From an uncultured Myxococcales bacterium (lineage in GTDB: Bacteria; Myxococcota_A; UBA9042), in assembly GCA_903883645.1 (NCBI GenBank), contig CAISBR010000072.1:37916-101915 (forward strand): a stretch of 64,000 nt of DNA, read 5' to 3'. Both the position numbers and the translations under genes were made by a program. This document shows positions 33,862 to 41,339 of this stretch, one piece after another; the first letter of the stretch is position 1; every line of letters begins with the position of its first letter. Below the pieces are notes generated by a model. It ran no database searches, was not told where the DNA came from, and was given only the letters and a program-made list of their open reading frames with translations.

Positions 33862-34092
33862 GTGCCAGCGAGGCGTGCGGCGGGCGCGGGTCTGGTCTGG
33901 CAGTCCGGTCGGGGGCCGGCGCACGAGCGTGGGAGTAACCCTAACGACAAGAGCCGGGGGCTGAAAGCCGCGCCTAGCCACATGCCGCGTCCGCCGCTGC
34001 CTGCATGGGTTCAGCGATACAAAAGCGGAATGCCGAATTCGCAGAATTTGTGCGCCAAGCCCGCGTCTGGCAGCCATAATCGACAGAATTGG

Positions 34093-34146
34093 CGAAAACA
34101 AAAAGTGGCTCGAAATCGCGATCTCGGAGTTCCCATCTGAGAACTC
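34093..34146 (-). terminator. Terminator-like hairpin block, copy 2
   Basis: Same arrangement as copy 1: GAGTTC/GAACTC repeat (34127-34146), near-palindrome (34111-34126), then CTTTTTG...TTTTC on the minus strand, about 10-60 bases past the stop of the 34156-34815 gene. Confidence 0.55.
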
Positions 34147-34155
34147 GCCGCTTTG

Positions 34156-34815
34156 CTACACCTCGAGCTGCCCGCGCACCTGGGCAATCCACTGCTCGAG
34201 CGCCGCCTTGTGCGCCTCGGCCTGGGCCAAAAGCTCGGCCACTTGGTCCTCGTCCATGCCGGCGATGTCGGCGTCGAGCTTGGCAATCGCGGTGTGCACG
34301 CGCGACAGACTTTTGACCGGCTCGGGCAGCTTGGGGCGGCCAATGGGCTTACTATCGGCCGGCCGCGGCGGCTGCAGGGCGGCGATGGCAGCTTCGAGCT
34401 GGGCCACGGTCTGGCCCTCGGCCACGGCTCGCTCGGCCAGCTGGGTGCGCAGGGCTTCGTCTTTGACGTGCACCAGCCGGCGGTGCTGTGACACCGACAG
34501 GGCTGCGGCGGCGGCGGGGAAAAGGCTGAAATGACGCTCCGTCGCTAGCGAATACCACAGCGCGGTTTTGCCCACGTGCAGGTCGGGGCTGGCGAGCAGG
34601 GCCTGGAACGAGGCGTGCTGCTCGCTCTCGGCCAAGAAGCGCCGCGGATCGGCGTGGAACATGCGAGCCAGCACCGCGTTCGCCAGGCTGCGGCCGGTGT
34701 TCAGGGCGCCGGCTTCAAAGGCGGCGTTGACCTCGGCCAGGGTCTCGGCGATGAGGCCGGGGTCGGCCGCCGACTGGCCGGGCAGCGGGAGTTTCAGGGT
34801 GATTTGTTGGGTCAT
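34156..34815 (-). CDS. Unrecognised accessory protein with coiled-coil C-terminus
   Basis: A 219-residue protein of no family I recognise. The N-terminal part is mixed (MTQQITLKLPLPGQSAADPG, then ANAVLARMFHADPRRFLAES). The last ~110 residues are Ala/Glu/Gln/Leu-rich helices likely to form coiled coils (QLAERAVAEGQTVAQLEAAI, DEDQVAELLAQAEAHKAALE). AAGGAA precedes the ATG. A nearly identical 3' part exists as a pseudogene 1.9 kb away, flanking the DUF4143 ATPase on the other side, which marks this as recently duplicated accessory DNA. Confidence 0.7.
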   Translation of the reverse strand: MTQQITLKLPLPGQSAADPGLIAETLAEVNAAFEAGALNTGRSLANAVLARMFHADPRRFLAESEQHASFQALLASPDLHVGKTALWYSLATERHFSLFPAAAAALSVSQHRRLVHVKDEALRTQLAERAVAEGQTVAQLEAAIAALQPPRPADSKPIGRPKLPEPVKSLSRVHTAIAKLDADIAGMDEDQVAELLAQAEAHKAALEQWIAQVRGQLEV

Positions 34816-35131
34816 GGGCGGGTTCCTTAGGTGGTAAAGGGCTTACGTCGGTTGTATAGCGGCGAGGGTTGCGGCGTCAAGGGGGCGGTGCTAGGCCGCG
34901 CACGGGCCGGTCAAGAAGGCAAAAAACGCCAACAAAACCAGAAAGCCCCGCCACCACCGCCACCGCCCGCACCGCAACCCTAGCCCTTACAGCCACCGAA
35001 CCGCTCGCGCCGAATTCTCATCTGAGAACTCCGCTCCGTGCCCCTACCGCTGGCGCAATGACCTCCTTGAGCTCTGGCCGCACTTGCCGCAAAGTGGCCC
35101 CATGGCGCCGCTTAGGCCCCTTGGAGGCACT
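34816..35131. other. 316-bp intergenic stretch
   Basis: No gene supported. It contains a Pro/Thr-like low-complexity CCACCGCCACCG tract and, at 35012-35031, a third copy of the TTCTCATCTGAGAA palindrome (here a perfect 6-bp inverted repeat with a 2-bp centre). Confidence 0.6.
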
Positions 35132-35842
35132 GTGCCTACTCAGCCGCCCGTAACAACCGCAACTTGCACCGCCTTCTGCCTCATCGTAGCCGTCGTCGCC
35201 GCCATATGGCCCGTGCTGACTTGGCGCGCTCTGGGGCCGCGGGCCGCGCGCATCGCAACGTTAGTGGTAGCGGTGTGGCTGGCGGTGTGCTGGTGGCTGG
35301 GTGTCGAGCGGACGCTGCTGCCGGTCGACGGGCGGATGCCGCCGCCTTTTGCCAAGGTGATTGTGCCGACAACGCTGGCGGTGCTGACGCTCGGACTGTC
35401 GCCGCTTGGGCGCCGCCTGGCCACGGGTGTGCCGCTGGCTTGGCTGCTCCTAATCCAGAGCTTTCGGCTCCCGCTCGAGCTGGTGATGGCCCAGCTGGCC
35501 GCCGAGGGCGCGCTGCCGCCGCAGATGACCCTGCACGGCTGGAATTTCGACATCCTGTCCGGGGTTTTGGGCCTGCTGCTGGGCTTGTGGGCGCTGCGCC
35601 GGCCGCTGCCGAGCTGGCTCGTGGCCGCCTACAACGCCATGGGCCTGGGGTTCCTAATCACGGTGGTGAGCATCGCGGTGCGCTCGGCGCCGGGTCCGCT
35701 GGCGGCGTGGCCGGACTTGCCGCGCAATACGCTGGTTTTCTACGAGCCCTATACGACGCTGCCGCTGGTGCTGGTGATGTCGGCGCTGCTGGGGCACGTG
35801 TTGCTGGCGCGGGCGCTCAGGGCGGAGCGAGTTCCCAGCTGA
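35132..35842 (+). CDS. Polytopic membrane protein, unknown function
   Basis: A 236-residue protein with about six to seven hydrophobic helices (AFCLIVAVVAAIWPVLTW, LVVAVWLAVCWWLG, VIVPTTLAVLTLGLSPLG, ILSGVLGLLLGLWAL, NAMGLGFLITVVSIAVRSA, LPLVLVMSALLGHVLLARAL). Start placed at GTG 35132, 4 bases after TTGGAGG; an ATG at 35102 is in frame. No motif identifies a substrate. Probably single-gene. Its stop lies inside a degenerate copy of the TTCYCATCTGAGAA palindrome. Confidence 0.65.
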   Translation: MPTQPPVTTATCTAFCLIVAVVAAIWPVLTWRALGPRAARIATLVVAVWLAVCWWLGVERTLLPVDGRMPPPFAKVIVPTTLAVLTLGLSPLGRRLATGVPLAWLLLIQSFRLPLELVMAQLAAEGALPPQMTLHGWNFDILSGVLGLLLGLWALRRPLPSWLVAAYNAMGLGFLITVVSIAVRSAPGPLAAWPDLPRNTLVFYEPYTTLPLVLVMSALLGHVLLARALRAERVPS

Positions 35843-36098
35843 GAAGATGGTCACACCGGTCCTGCACACGCCTATGCAACCGCCGCACCCAAGTCCGCGG
35901 AGGCGGACGCGGCAACTGTAGGCGTGGCTTTCAGCCGCCGGCCTTCCCGCTCGACAGCACACAACTTGCGCGATAACCGTCAGCCGTCCGCGCCGCGCCG
36001 CGCCCCAGCGTGAGCCAAGCCCTTGCTCTGCGACCACTCTTGCCCCAAATTCACGCACAACCGCGCCGGCCGCCCCTGGCCCTGCACTGGGTTTAGCT

Positions 36099-36506
36099 AT
36101 GGCAAACCAATCACCGCCGCTCCACACCCGAACTGTGCAGGTCGGCGACCAGGTCTTGGCGCTGCTAGGTGGCGGCGGCCACTGGTGGCTCGAGCTCGAC
36201 GGCCGCCGCGTGCCGATGCGGCTGCGCATCACCGAGTCGACGCTGGGCAATTCGGGGACGCATGACCGCGAGCTGCAGGGCTGGCGCACGGTCGACACCG
36301 CACCGCTGGCTGCGCTGGCCGGCGGCGACGAGCTCCAGGTGCGGCAAGTGCGCGGCGCTACACAGGTTGTCTGCACGGCGGTGACGAGCCGGGCTGCCAT
36401 CTACAACACCGTGCTGTACCATATCGATCGCATCGAGGTGACACTGACAGCCGACGGCTCGCGCGCCGACGTGTGGCTCGACCACCACACCGACATGAGC
36501 GACTGA
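36099..36506 (+). CDS. Small protein of unknown function
   Basis: A 135-residue soluble protein without signal peptide: a beta-rich pattern with VQVGDQVLALL, HWWLELDGRRVPM, TVDTAPLAALAGGDEL and VWLDHHTDMSD. I recognise no family. Start ATG 36099 has no clear ribosome site. Base and codon use look like the rest of the chromosome. Confidence 0.5.
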   Translation: MANQSPPLHTRTVQVGDQVLALLGGGGHWWLELDGRRVPMRLRITESTLGNSGTHDRELQGWRTVDTAPLAALAGGDELQVRQVRGATQVVCTAVTSRAAIYNTVLYHIDRIEVTLTADGSRADVWLDHHTDMSD

Positions 36507-36584
36507 GCGCTTTGGCGCGCAACTTGCCGCCGCCCCCAGGGCCCCGTACACTGGCGCTGGACCACGGCGAGGCTGCCCAGAATC

Positions 36585-36881
36585 ATGACCTTCGAAGAAG
36601 TCCAAGTGCTTGTGACCGCCCATCGCACCGAGCTCGATGCTCTTGGCGTTCGCTCACTGGGCGTATTTGGCTCGGTGGCGCGCGGCGATGCGACGGCTGG
36701 CAGCGACGTCGACGTCTTGGTGGAGTTCGACGGGCGTGCCACATTTGACCGCTACATGGGCCTGGTCCTTGACCTGCAGGCGTGGCTGGGTCGGCGTGTC
36801 GACGTGGTGACGGCCCGCTCACTGGAGCGCAAGCCTGCATTTCGCGACCAGGTTCTTGCAGAGGTCCGACGTGTCGCGTGA
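36585..36881 (+). CDS. mntA: MntA-type nucleotidyltransferase antitoxin
   Basis: A 98-residue minimal nucleotidyltransferase with the family motif GSVARGDATAGSDVDVLVEF (Gly29-Ser30, Asp41, Asp43). In characterised MntA/HepT pairs this protein AMPylates a Tyr next to the HEPN active site of the toxin and neutralises it. The following gene is HepT, overlapping by 11 bases. The antitoxin appears intact while its toxin is frameshifted. Confidence 0.85.
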   Translation: MTFEEVQVLVTAHRTELDALGVRSLGVFGSVARGDATAGSDVDVLVEFDGRATFDRYMGLVLDLQAWLGRRVDVVTARSLERKPAFRDQVLAEVRRVA

Positions 36882-37210
36882 CGTGGTGGCGCGGCTTGAC
36901 GACATGATCGCGGCGGCGCAACTGGTCATGGAGTGGACGCAGCAGGCCGATGATCTGCAAGCAGATATCGGTCTACGGTACCAGATTGAGCGCGCTCGAG
37001 ATCCTTGGGGAAGCGGCTAAGCACGTACCCGAGCCGGTTCGCGCCCAAGCTCCGGATTTTCCATGGCGCAAGACCACTGGGCTGCGCGACGTGTTGGCAC
37101 ACGCGTACTTCGATATTGATCCGGATGTACTGACTTCGGTGGGGCTCGATGCGCTGCCGGCGGCGTTGCCGGGCCTTTTGGCGCTGCGCGAGCGACTGGC
37201 CAACCCCTGA
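36871..37210 (+). pseudogene. hepT: Frameshifted HepT (HEPN-type toxin)
   Basis: Starts at GTG 36871 inside the end of mntA. The first frame reads SRDVVARLDDMIAAAQLVME...DIGLRYQIE and then runs off into a stop at about 37020. The HepT sequence continues in another frame as ALEILGEAAKHVPEPVR... and keeps the toxin site RDVLAHAYF (R-x4-H-x-Y). The break is at 36991-36994, where GAG is followed by CGCG; adding one CG restores GAG CGC GCG CTC GAG and a single 113-residue frame. Either a real inactivating deletion or a sequencing error. Confidence 0.8.
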
Positions 37211-37351
37211 GCCAGCTTGGCGAAGCGCACAATGTCGCCCCCTTTCTAGGCAACCAAAAACCAAGAAACCCAGCCCGCACGCGGCGAACTGGGTCTCGAG
37301 GCCGCGAACTGAAGCGGTCTTGAATGACCCGCCAAACCTGCGAAGGCAAGC

Positions 37352-37383
37352 GCCCCTCGCCCCAGTCCGTTGGGGCGAGGGGC
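37352..37383. repeat. Perfect 13-bp inverted repeat (hairpin)
   Basis: GCCCCTCGCCCCA (37352-37364), 6-base loop, and its exact complement (37371-37383). It lies 57 bases past the stop of the minus-strand ygeY gene and could form a strong hairpin, but no T run follows, so it is more like a REP unit or an attenuator/3' stabiliser. Confidence 0.75.
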
Positions 37384-37439
37384 AGCTGCCGTCAGGCAGC
37401 GGGGTGTGGGGCCGGCGTGGCTGGCGTCGTTGGCGCGTC

Positions 37440-38969
37440 CTACAAAGCGGCGAAGACGCTTGGGAACCGCGCCAGCATCGCAATCGCATGCTGCAGCTCG
37501 CGCAAGTCGACGCACTCGCCGATCTTGTGCGTGTTCTGCTCGATGCCCGGCCCAACGCCAAACATCGCCGGGTGCTTAAAGGCGCCCGCCACCACCCAGT
37601 TCTTGCCGGTGGTATCGATCGACGTATCCGTGGTCTGGATCGGGAAGCCCACGCCATCGGTCGAGAAGATCCAGCGGTCGATGCGCGGCGTCTTGCGCAG
37701 CGAGCCCTTGGTTTCGCTCTCGTTGTGCACGTTCGGCGTCACTACGCCCAGGTACGTATTGCGAGCGGCCTGGATCGCCGGGTGCTCTTCGGGCGTGGCC
37801 CAACCCATGTAGATCTGCGGGTTGTGCAGCTTGTAGCCGCGCCAGCTGCCCTCGTCGTACGTCGGCACGCTGATGTCGACCGTCAGGCCCGCCGCCCGCG
37901 CCGCCGCCACGGCCTTGAGCGACTTGACCTGCTCGACCGCGTGATCCGGCGTTTCGCCCACCGTAAGGCGGCGGTCAAAGCGGAAGGTAAAGCGGTCGGG
38001 AACCGCGCAGTCCGACGGCGTCTCGAGCTGCGCCCACGAGGCAGTGCGGGTGCCGTGGCCCAAGAACGGGTCGTCTAAAAAGCCGTCGCGGTCTTCGTAC
38101 TGCTTGGCGGCCTCACTCAGGATCGCGCCGGCATACTCCAGCGGATTCAGGCCTTCCCAAGGCATCGAGCCGTGGCACGAGCGACCCGTTACGGTCACCT
38201 GGATCTGCATGCGGCCGCGCTGCCCGCGGTAGATGCCCAGCGCGCCCTTGTTGGCGTCGCCGGTGCCTTCGGTCAGGATCACCACGTCGGGGACCAGCTC
38301 GCGGCCCTGGACCATCACCTGCCGCGTGATGAACATCGGACCCGCGCCGTCGTTGTCCTCTTCGCAGGCGGTGGCCACGGCGCGGATGATGCAGCCCTTG
38401 AGCGCGCCCTCGGGGGCCAGTTCGAGCAGAATCTTGGTCGCCACCACCTCGGCCACCACGCCGCCCAGCTGGTCGGCCGAGCCGCGGCCAAACAGCAGGT
38501 TGCCCCACTCGCCGTCGGGCGGCAGGTGACCCAGCTCCTTCTTCAAGAACTCTTTGTTCACGTTGCCGGCGTCGACGATGCCATCGTAACTATCGATACC
38601 ACCGATCTTCTGCCGCCAGTTGTTGCGCAGGGCCTTGACCGTGTCGCTGTGGCCGTCAAAGTAGATGACCTTCTTTTGCTCGCGGGCAATGCCGTCGCTG
38701 GGGTCCTCGACGGTCCATACCAGGTTGCCAAAGTCGTCGAAAAACACGTCTTCGGCCTTGCGCACGGCGCCGATCTCGACGATGCGGCGCTTGAGGTAGC
38801 GCAAACGCGGCTCTTCGTGGTTGCTCAGGCCGCAGAGCGGGTCGCCGCCCTGATCCACCGGCTTATCCACGTAATCCGCGGGGATGCGCACCACTTCGGC
38901 GAGCAGTTCGGCGCCCAGGGGGCGGTACTTGGCGGCCAGTTCGGCCACGCGTTGGTCTAGGTTGCTCAT
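37440..38969 (-). CDS. ygeY: YgeY-like M20 family hydrolase
   Basis: A 509-residue zinc-hydrolase-fold protein of the selenium-metabolism-linked YgeY group. Landmarks: YFDGHSDTV, LFGRGSADQLGG, TACEEDNDG, IYRGQRGRMQIQV, SCHGSMPWEGLNP, FDRRLTVGETP and WIFSTDGVGFP. It is about 100 residues longer than E. coli YgeY, mainly in the N-terminal third (around LCGLSNHEEPRLRYLKRRIV and the segment after HSDTV). AGGAG precedes the ATG. In enteric and gut bacteria this gene belongs to the anaerobic purine/urate cluster with ygeW, yqeA and xdh; here those partners lie beyond a 5.5-kb insert. Confidence 0.8.
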   Translation of the reverse strand: MSNLDQRVAELAAKYRPLGAELLAEVVRIPADYVDKPVDQGGDPLCGLSNHEEPRLRYLKRRIVEIGAVRKAEDVFFDDFGNLVWTVEDPSDGIAREQKKVIYFDGHSDTVKALRNNWRQKIGGIDSYDGIVDAGNVNKEFLKKELGHLPPDGEWGNLLFGRGSADQLGGVVAEVVATKILLELAPEGALKGCIIRAVATACEEDNDGAGPMFITRQVMVQGRELVPDVVILTEGTGDANKGALGIYRGQRGRMQIQVTVTGRSCHGSMPWEGLNPLEYAGAILSEAAKQYEDRDGFLDDPFLGHGTRTASWAQLETPSDCAVPDRFTFRFDRRLTVGETPDHAVEQVKSLKAVAAARAAGLTVDISVPTYDEGSWRGYKLHNPQIYMGWATPEEHPAIQAARNTYLGVVTPNVHNESETKGSLRKTPRIDRWIFSTDGVGFPIQTTDTSIDTTGKNWVVAGAFKHPAMFGVGPGIEQNTHKIGECVDLRELQHAIAMLARFPSVFAAL

Positions 38970-39018
38970 GGAGTTCTCCTGTTGTTCTTGGGGGTGGAGG
39001 CGGGGCGGGCCCCGAAGC

Positions 39019-39187
39019 CCCCTCACCCCTATCCCCACTCGCTAGAGCCCACCTGGCTCTATCGCCGCGATGCGGGCGTGGGGCCCCTCCTCTCCCTCCC
39101 TGGGGAGAGGGGCATTAACTGCCTGTTTTTTGCCCGTCTCCCCTCTGCGGGAGAGGGGCAGCCGGCGCTAGCCGGCGGGGTGAGGGG
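39019..39187. repeat. REP/MITE-like element with 11-bp terminal inverted repeats
   Basis: CCCCTCACCCC at 39019-39029 and its exact reverse complement at 39177-39187 bound a segment with two internal hairpins (CCTCTCC...GGAGAGG near 39088-39110; CCCCTCT/AGAGGGG at 39140-39158). Such CCCCTCACCCC/GGGAGAGGGG elements are widespread between genes in high-G+C bacteria. No ORF. Confidence 0.6.
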
Positions 39188-39196
39188 AATCGCGGT

Positions 39197-39244
39197 CTTA
39201 CAACCCCGCAAACTTCTCGGCCACGCCCGCGCCCAGCTTGCCGG
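39197..39244 (-). repeat. 48-bp direct repeat, left copy (att-like)
   Basis: Orphan copy of the last 15 codons and stop of ygeW, starting CTTACAACCCCGCAAACTTC on the plus strand. The bases just outside (AATCGCGGT) still resemble those at the right copy (AATTGCGTC). Confidence 0.9.
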
Positions 39245-39450
39245 GCTGACGTCTACAACTGCCTTCAGGCAACCCGGCCATCCGCCCTGTTGCCCAACCG
39301 GCTCAGGCCATGATGCTACGGCTGCGGCGTGGGGGCAACATGGGACGACCAGCAAGCCTGCGACCGCAGCGATTCGCACCGCCCGACAAGCTCCCGTTCA
39401 AATACAACCGCCTGCAATCCAGTCCTGGGCCTGTCGCTGCGAGAGACGCA

Positions 39451-40605
39451 CTACGGGGTCCCGCCGGGGGACGTCAGGGGGACCGGCAGCCAGCCCAGAC
39501 CAGTGGGAGTCCCGAAAGTGCGCCAAGTCCAGACCTCGACCCTGTCGTACGAAACTTTGGCTGCTATCTGCTCGGTCACGGCCAACAACCCCTCAGTGGG
39601 CGTGCTGGCCACTGCACGAATTGCCACAGGCCCGTCCGACGACGGGGTCGGGGGCAACCATGCAACCTGCTGAAATGTATTATCTTCAAATAGGAGCACC
39701 GCATCTTGGGTAGCTACCGCTATTACCCCGGTGCCTGTCGGCGACCCGAGCCAAGCCACACTGCAACATCCAGGAGCGCCCGTCGGCGCAATCTGTGGCG
39801 CAAACGTGACACGCTTGGCCTTCTTCCAGGTTGCTCCGCCGCCTGGCGTGGGCGACGAGTCTACCGAAAACACTGCCGCCTCCGATACAAGCAGCAAGGC
39901 GGCGTCGTCCGCGCGAGTAGTCATGCCCCGCGGCAAAGGGCCATCTTCGAGCTCCCACGCGATCGGGTGTACGCCAAGCGCATTACCGTTGCCGTCCACG
40001 GTCACAATTCGCACGATGCCTTTCGCTACGTCGAGCACCGCGATACCAGTTGGCCACGGCGCCAGCGCCCGCGGCCCCAGAAGTGGCTTCCCGCCAAGCG
40101 AGATGGCGCGGTGTTGTGGCGGCGAGCCGGGATCGACAAAACAGCCCATCCCTTTGAACAGAAGGCCACTGCTCGTCACCAGGAAGTGTGGTACGCCAGT
40201 GTCGGCGAGCAGCGGTGTCGCTAGGAGGTCGACGACGGCGCCAATGTCATTTGCCGCGCCCAGGACGGGTAGTTCAGTCTCCTGCCAGGTGCCCAGTAGG
40301 TCGTGATAGAGCCCAGTTTCTCCAACACAATTCAACCACAGCAGTTCGTGAACAGAGGAGTCCTGGTTGCCCCCACCGGTCGGTCGGTGACTGGCAAACG
40401 CCTTGCAAATGGGGCCTTTTTCGGGTCGGGTGAGCGTTGCCGCGACCACTGGGCTCTTGTTCCACGGTATCGGCGGCGCAGATGACGTGAGAGCGCCGCG
40501 AGCGACGGCAGTTGACCGTGGCGGCACGGGCTGAATCGGCGCCTCGCCACTACGCGAACACGCGATACAGGCACCAACCACGCCGAGCCAATACCGGCTA
40601 ATCAT
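39451..40605 (-). CDS. Element-borne lipoprotein, unknown function
   Basis: A 384-residue protein with a short signal sequence and lipobox-like VGAC (MISRYWLGVVGAC). The mature part shows repeated hydrophobic strand motifs (WPTGIAVLDVAKGIVRIV, DDAALLLVSEAAVF, GTGVIAVATQDAVLLF, GLLAVTEQIA), suggesting a beta-propeller. Its ATG overlaps the stop of the previous gene by one base (TAATG), so translation is coupled. Last gene of the six-gene operon. No family recognised. Confidence 0.7.
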   Translation of the reverse strand: MISRYWLGVVGACIACSRSGEAPIQPVPPRSTAVARGALTSSAPPIPWNKSPVVAATLTRPEKGPICKAFASHRPTGGGNQDSSVHELLWLNCVGETGLYHDLLGTWQETELPVLGAANDIGAVVDLLATPLLADTGVPHFLVTSSGLLFKGMGCFVDPGSPPQHRAISLGGKPLLGPRALAPWPTGIAVLDVAKGIVRIVTVDGNGNALGVHPIAWELEDGPLPRGMTTRADDAALLLVSEAAVFSVDSSPTPGGGATWKKAKRVTFAPQIAPTGAPGCCSVAWLGSPTGTGVIAVATQDAVLLFEDNTFQQVAWLPPTPSSDGPVAIRAVASTPTEGLLAVTEQIAAKVSYDRVEVWTWRTFGTPTGLGWLPVPLTSPGGTP

Positions 40606-41330
40606 TAGAAGTTAACCGTTCGCTTCCATGTTGTGATCCCCGTCTTCACCGCGAGGTACACATTCGTGCCGTCATCCACCGCGCGAATTTCGCCCACCAC
40701 GCCAGAACTTCCCGTTGGCATCGCGGCCACCTGCGGAATCTGCACGCCGTAGGAATGAGCTTCTAGCTTCCTGACGTAAAGGTCCTTGGCGAACGAGCTG
40801 GCGAGCGGACCGATTGTCAGCGCAAGGTCGCTCCCAACCATGAAGCGAACGCCAGCTGGCCTATGCGCCACTTGGAAGAGCAGGCCACTCTGGCTGGAAA
40901 CAATAAGGTCTTTGCCGGGCCCGCCGCCGTCCGCTAGCGCTTCGAGCGTCAGATCCACGTCAAACGAGTACACCTGGCCCGACTCTTGCCACCAGATCGG
41001 CTTGGCGTTTGCAAGGTTGAGGAGCGCCGCATACGGATTCGATCCAATCGTGAAGCGTTGCATGCTGAGCACACCGCCCGCCGCAACATCCAGGGTCGCA
41101 CGATAGCTAACTTCGCTTGGGCCAAAAGTGAACGTGCCGGTAGGGCTCCCGCTTTCCGGCCCAACCGAAAACTCAAATGGGCGGTCCGCCCAGAGGAGCA
41201 AATCGCCCAGTTTGCTCGGTTCGCCTTGGGAACTGGCTACCAACACATCGCCCGGCCCAGAGTCGTAGGTCATGGACACGCTTCCGGTTATCAGAGTGGG
41301 CGTGGACTTTGCGTTGAAGGGTATTGTCAT
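40605..41330 (-). CDS. Element-borne beta-rich protein, paralogue 3
   Basis: A 241-residue protein without signal peptide. It shares with the 42668 and 43591 genes a V-x-F-x-V-G-x-x-x-A-L element (here VRFMVGSDLALTIGPL) and a C-terminal strand pattern GEIRAVDDGTNVYLAVKTG..W. Such ends occur on phage tail-fibre and virion surface proteins. GAGGAA lies before the ATG, 9 bp after the upstream stop. Function unknown. Confidence 0.65.
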   Translation of the reverse strand: MTIPFNAKSTPTLITGSVSMTYDSGPGDVLVASSQGEPSKLGDLLLWADRPFEFSVGPESGSPTGTFTFGPSEVSYRATLDVAAGGVLSMQRFTIGSNPYAALLNLANAKPIWWQESGQVYSFDVDLTLEALADGGGPGKDLIVSSQSGLLFQVAHRPAGVRFMVGSDLALTIGPLASSFAKDLYVRKLEAHSYGVQIPQVAAMPTGSSGVVGEIRAVDDGTNVYLAVKTGITTWKRTVNF

Positions 41331-41339
41331 GGCGCTTCC

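Noticed and set aside
37352..37383. Rho-independent terminator for ygeY
   Set aside because: The hairpin is perfect but no T run follows on the minus strand, so I list it as an inverted repeat only.
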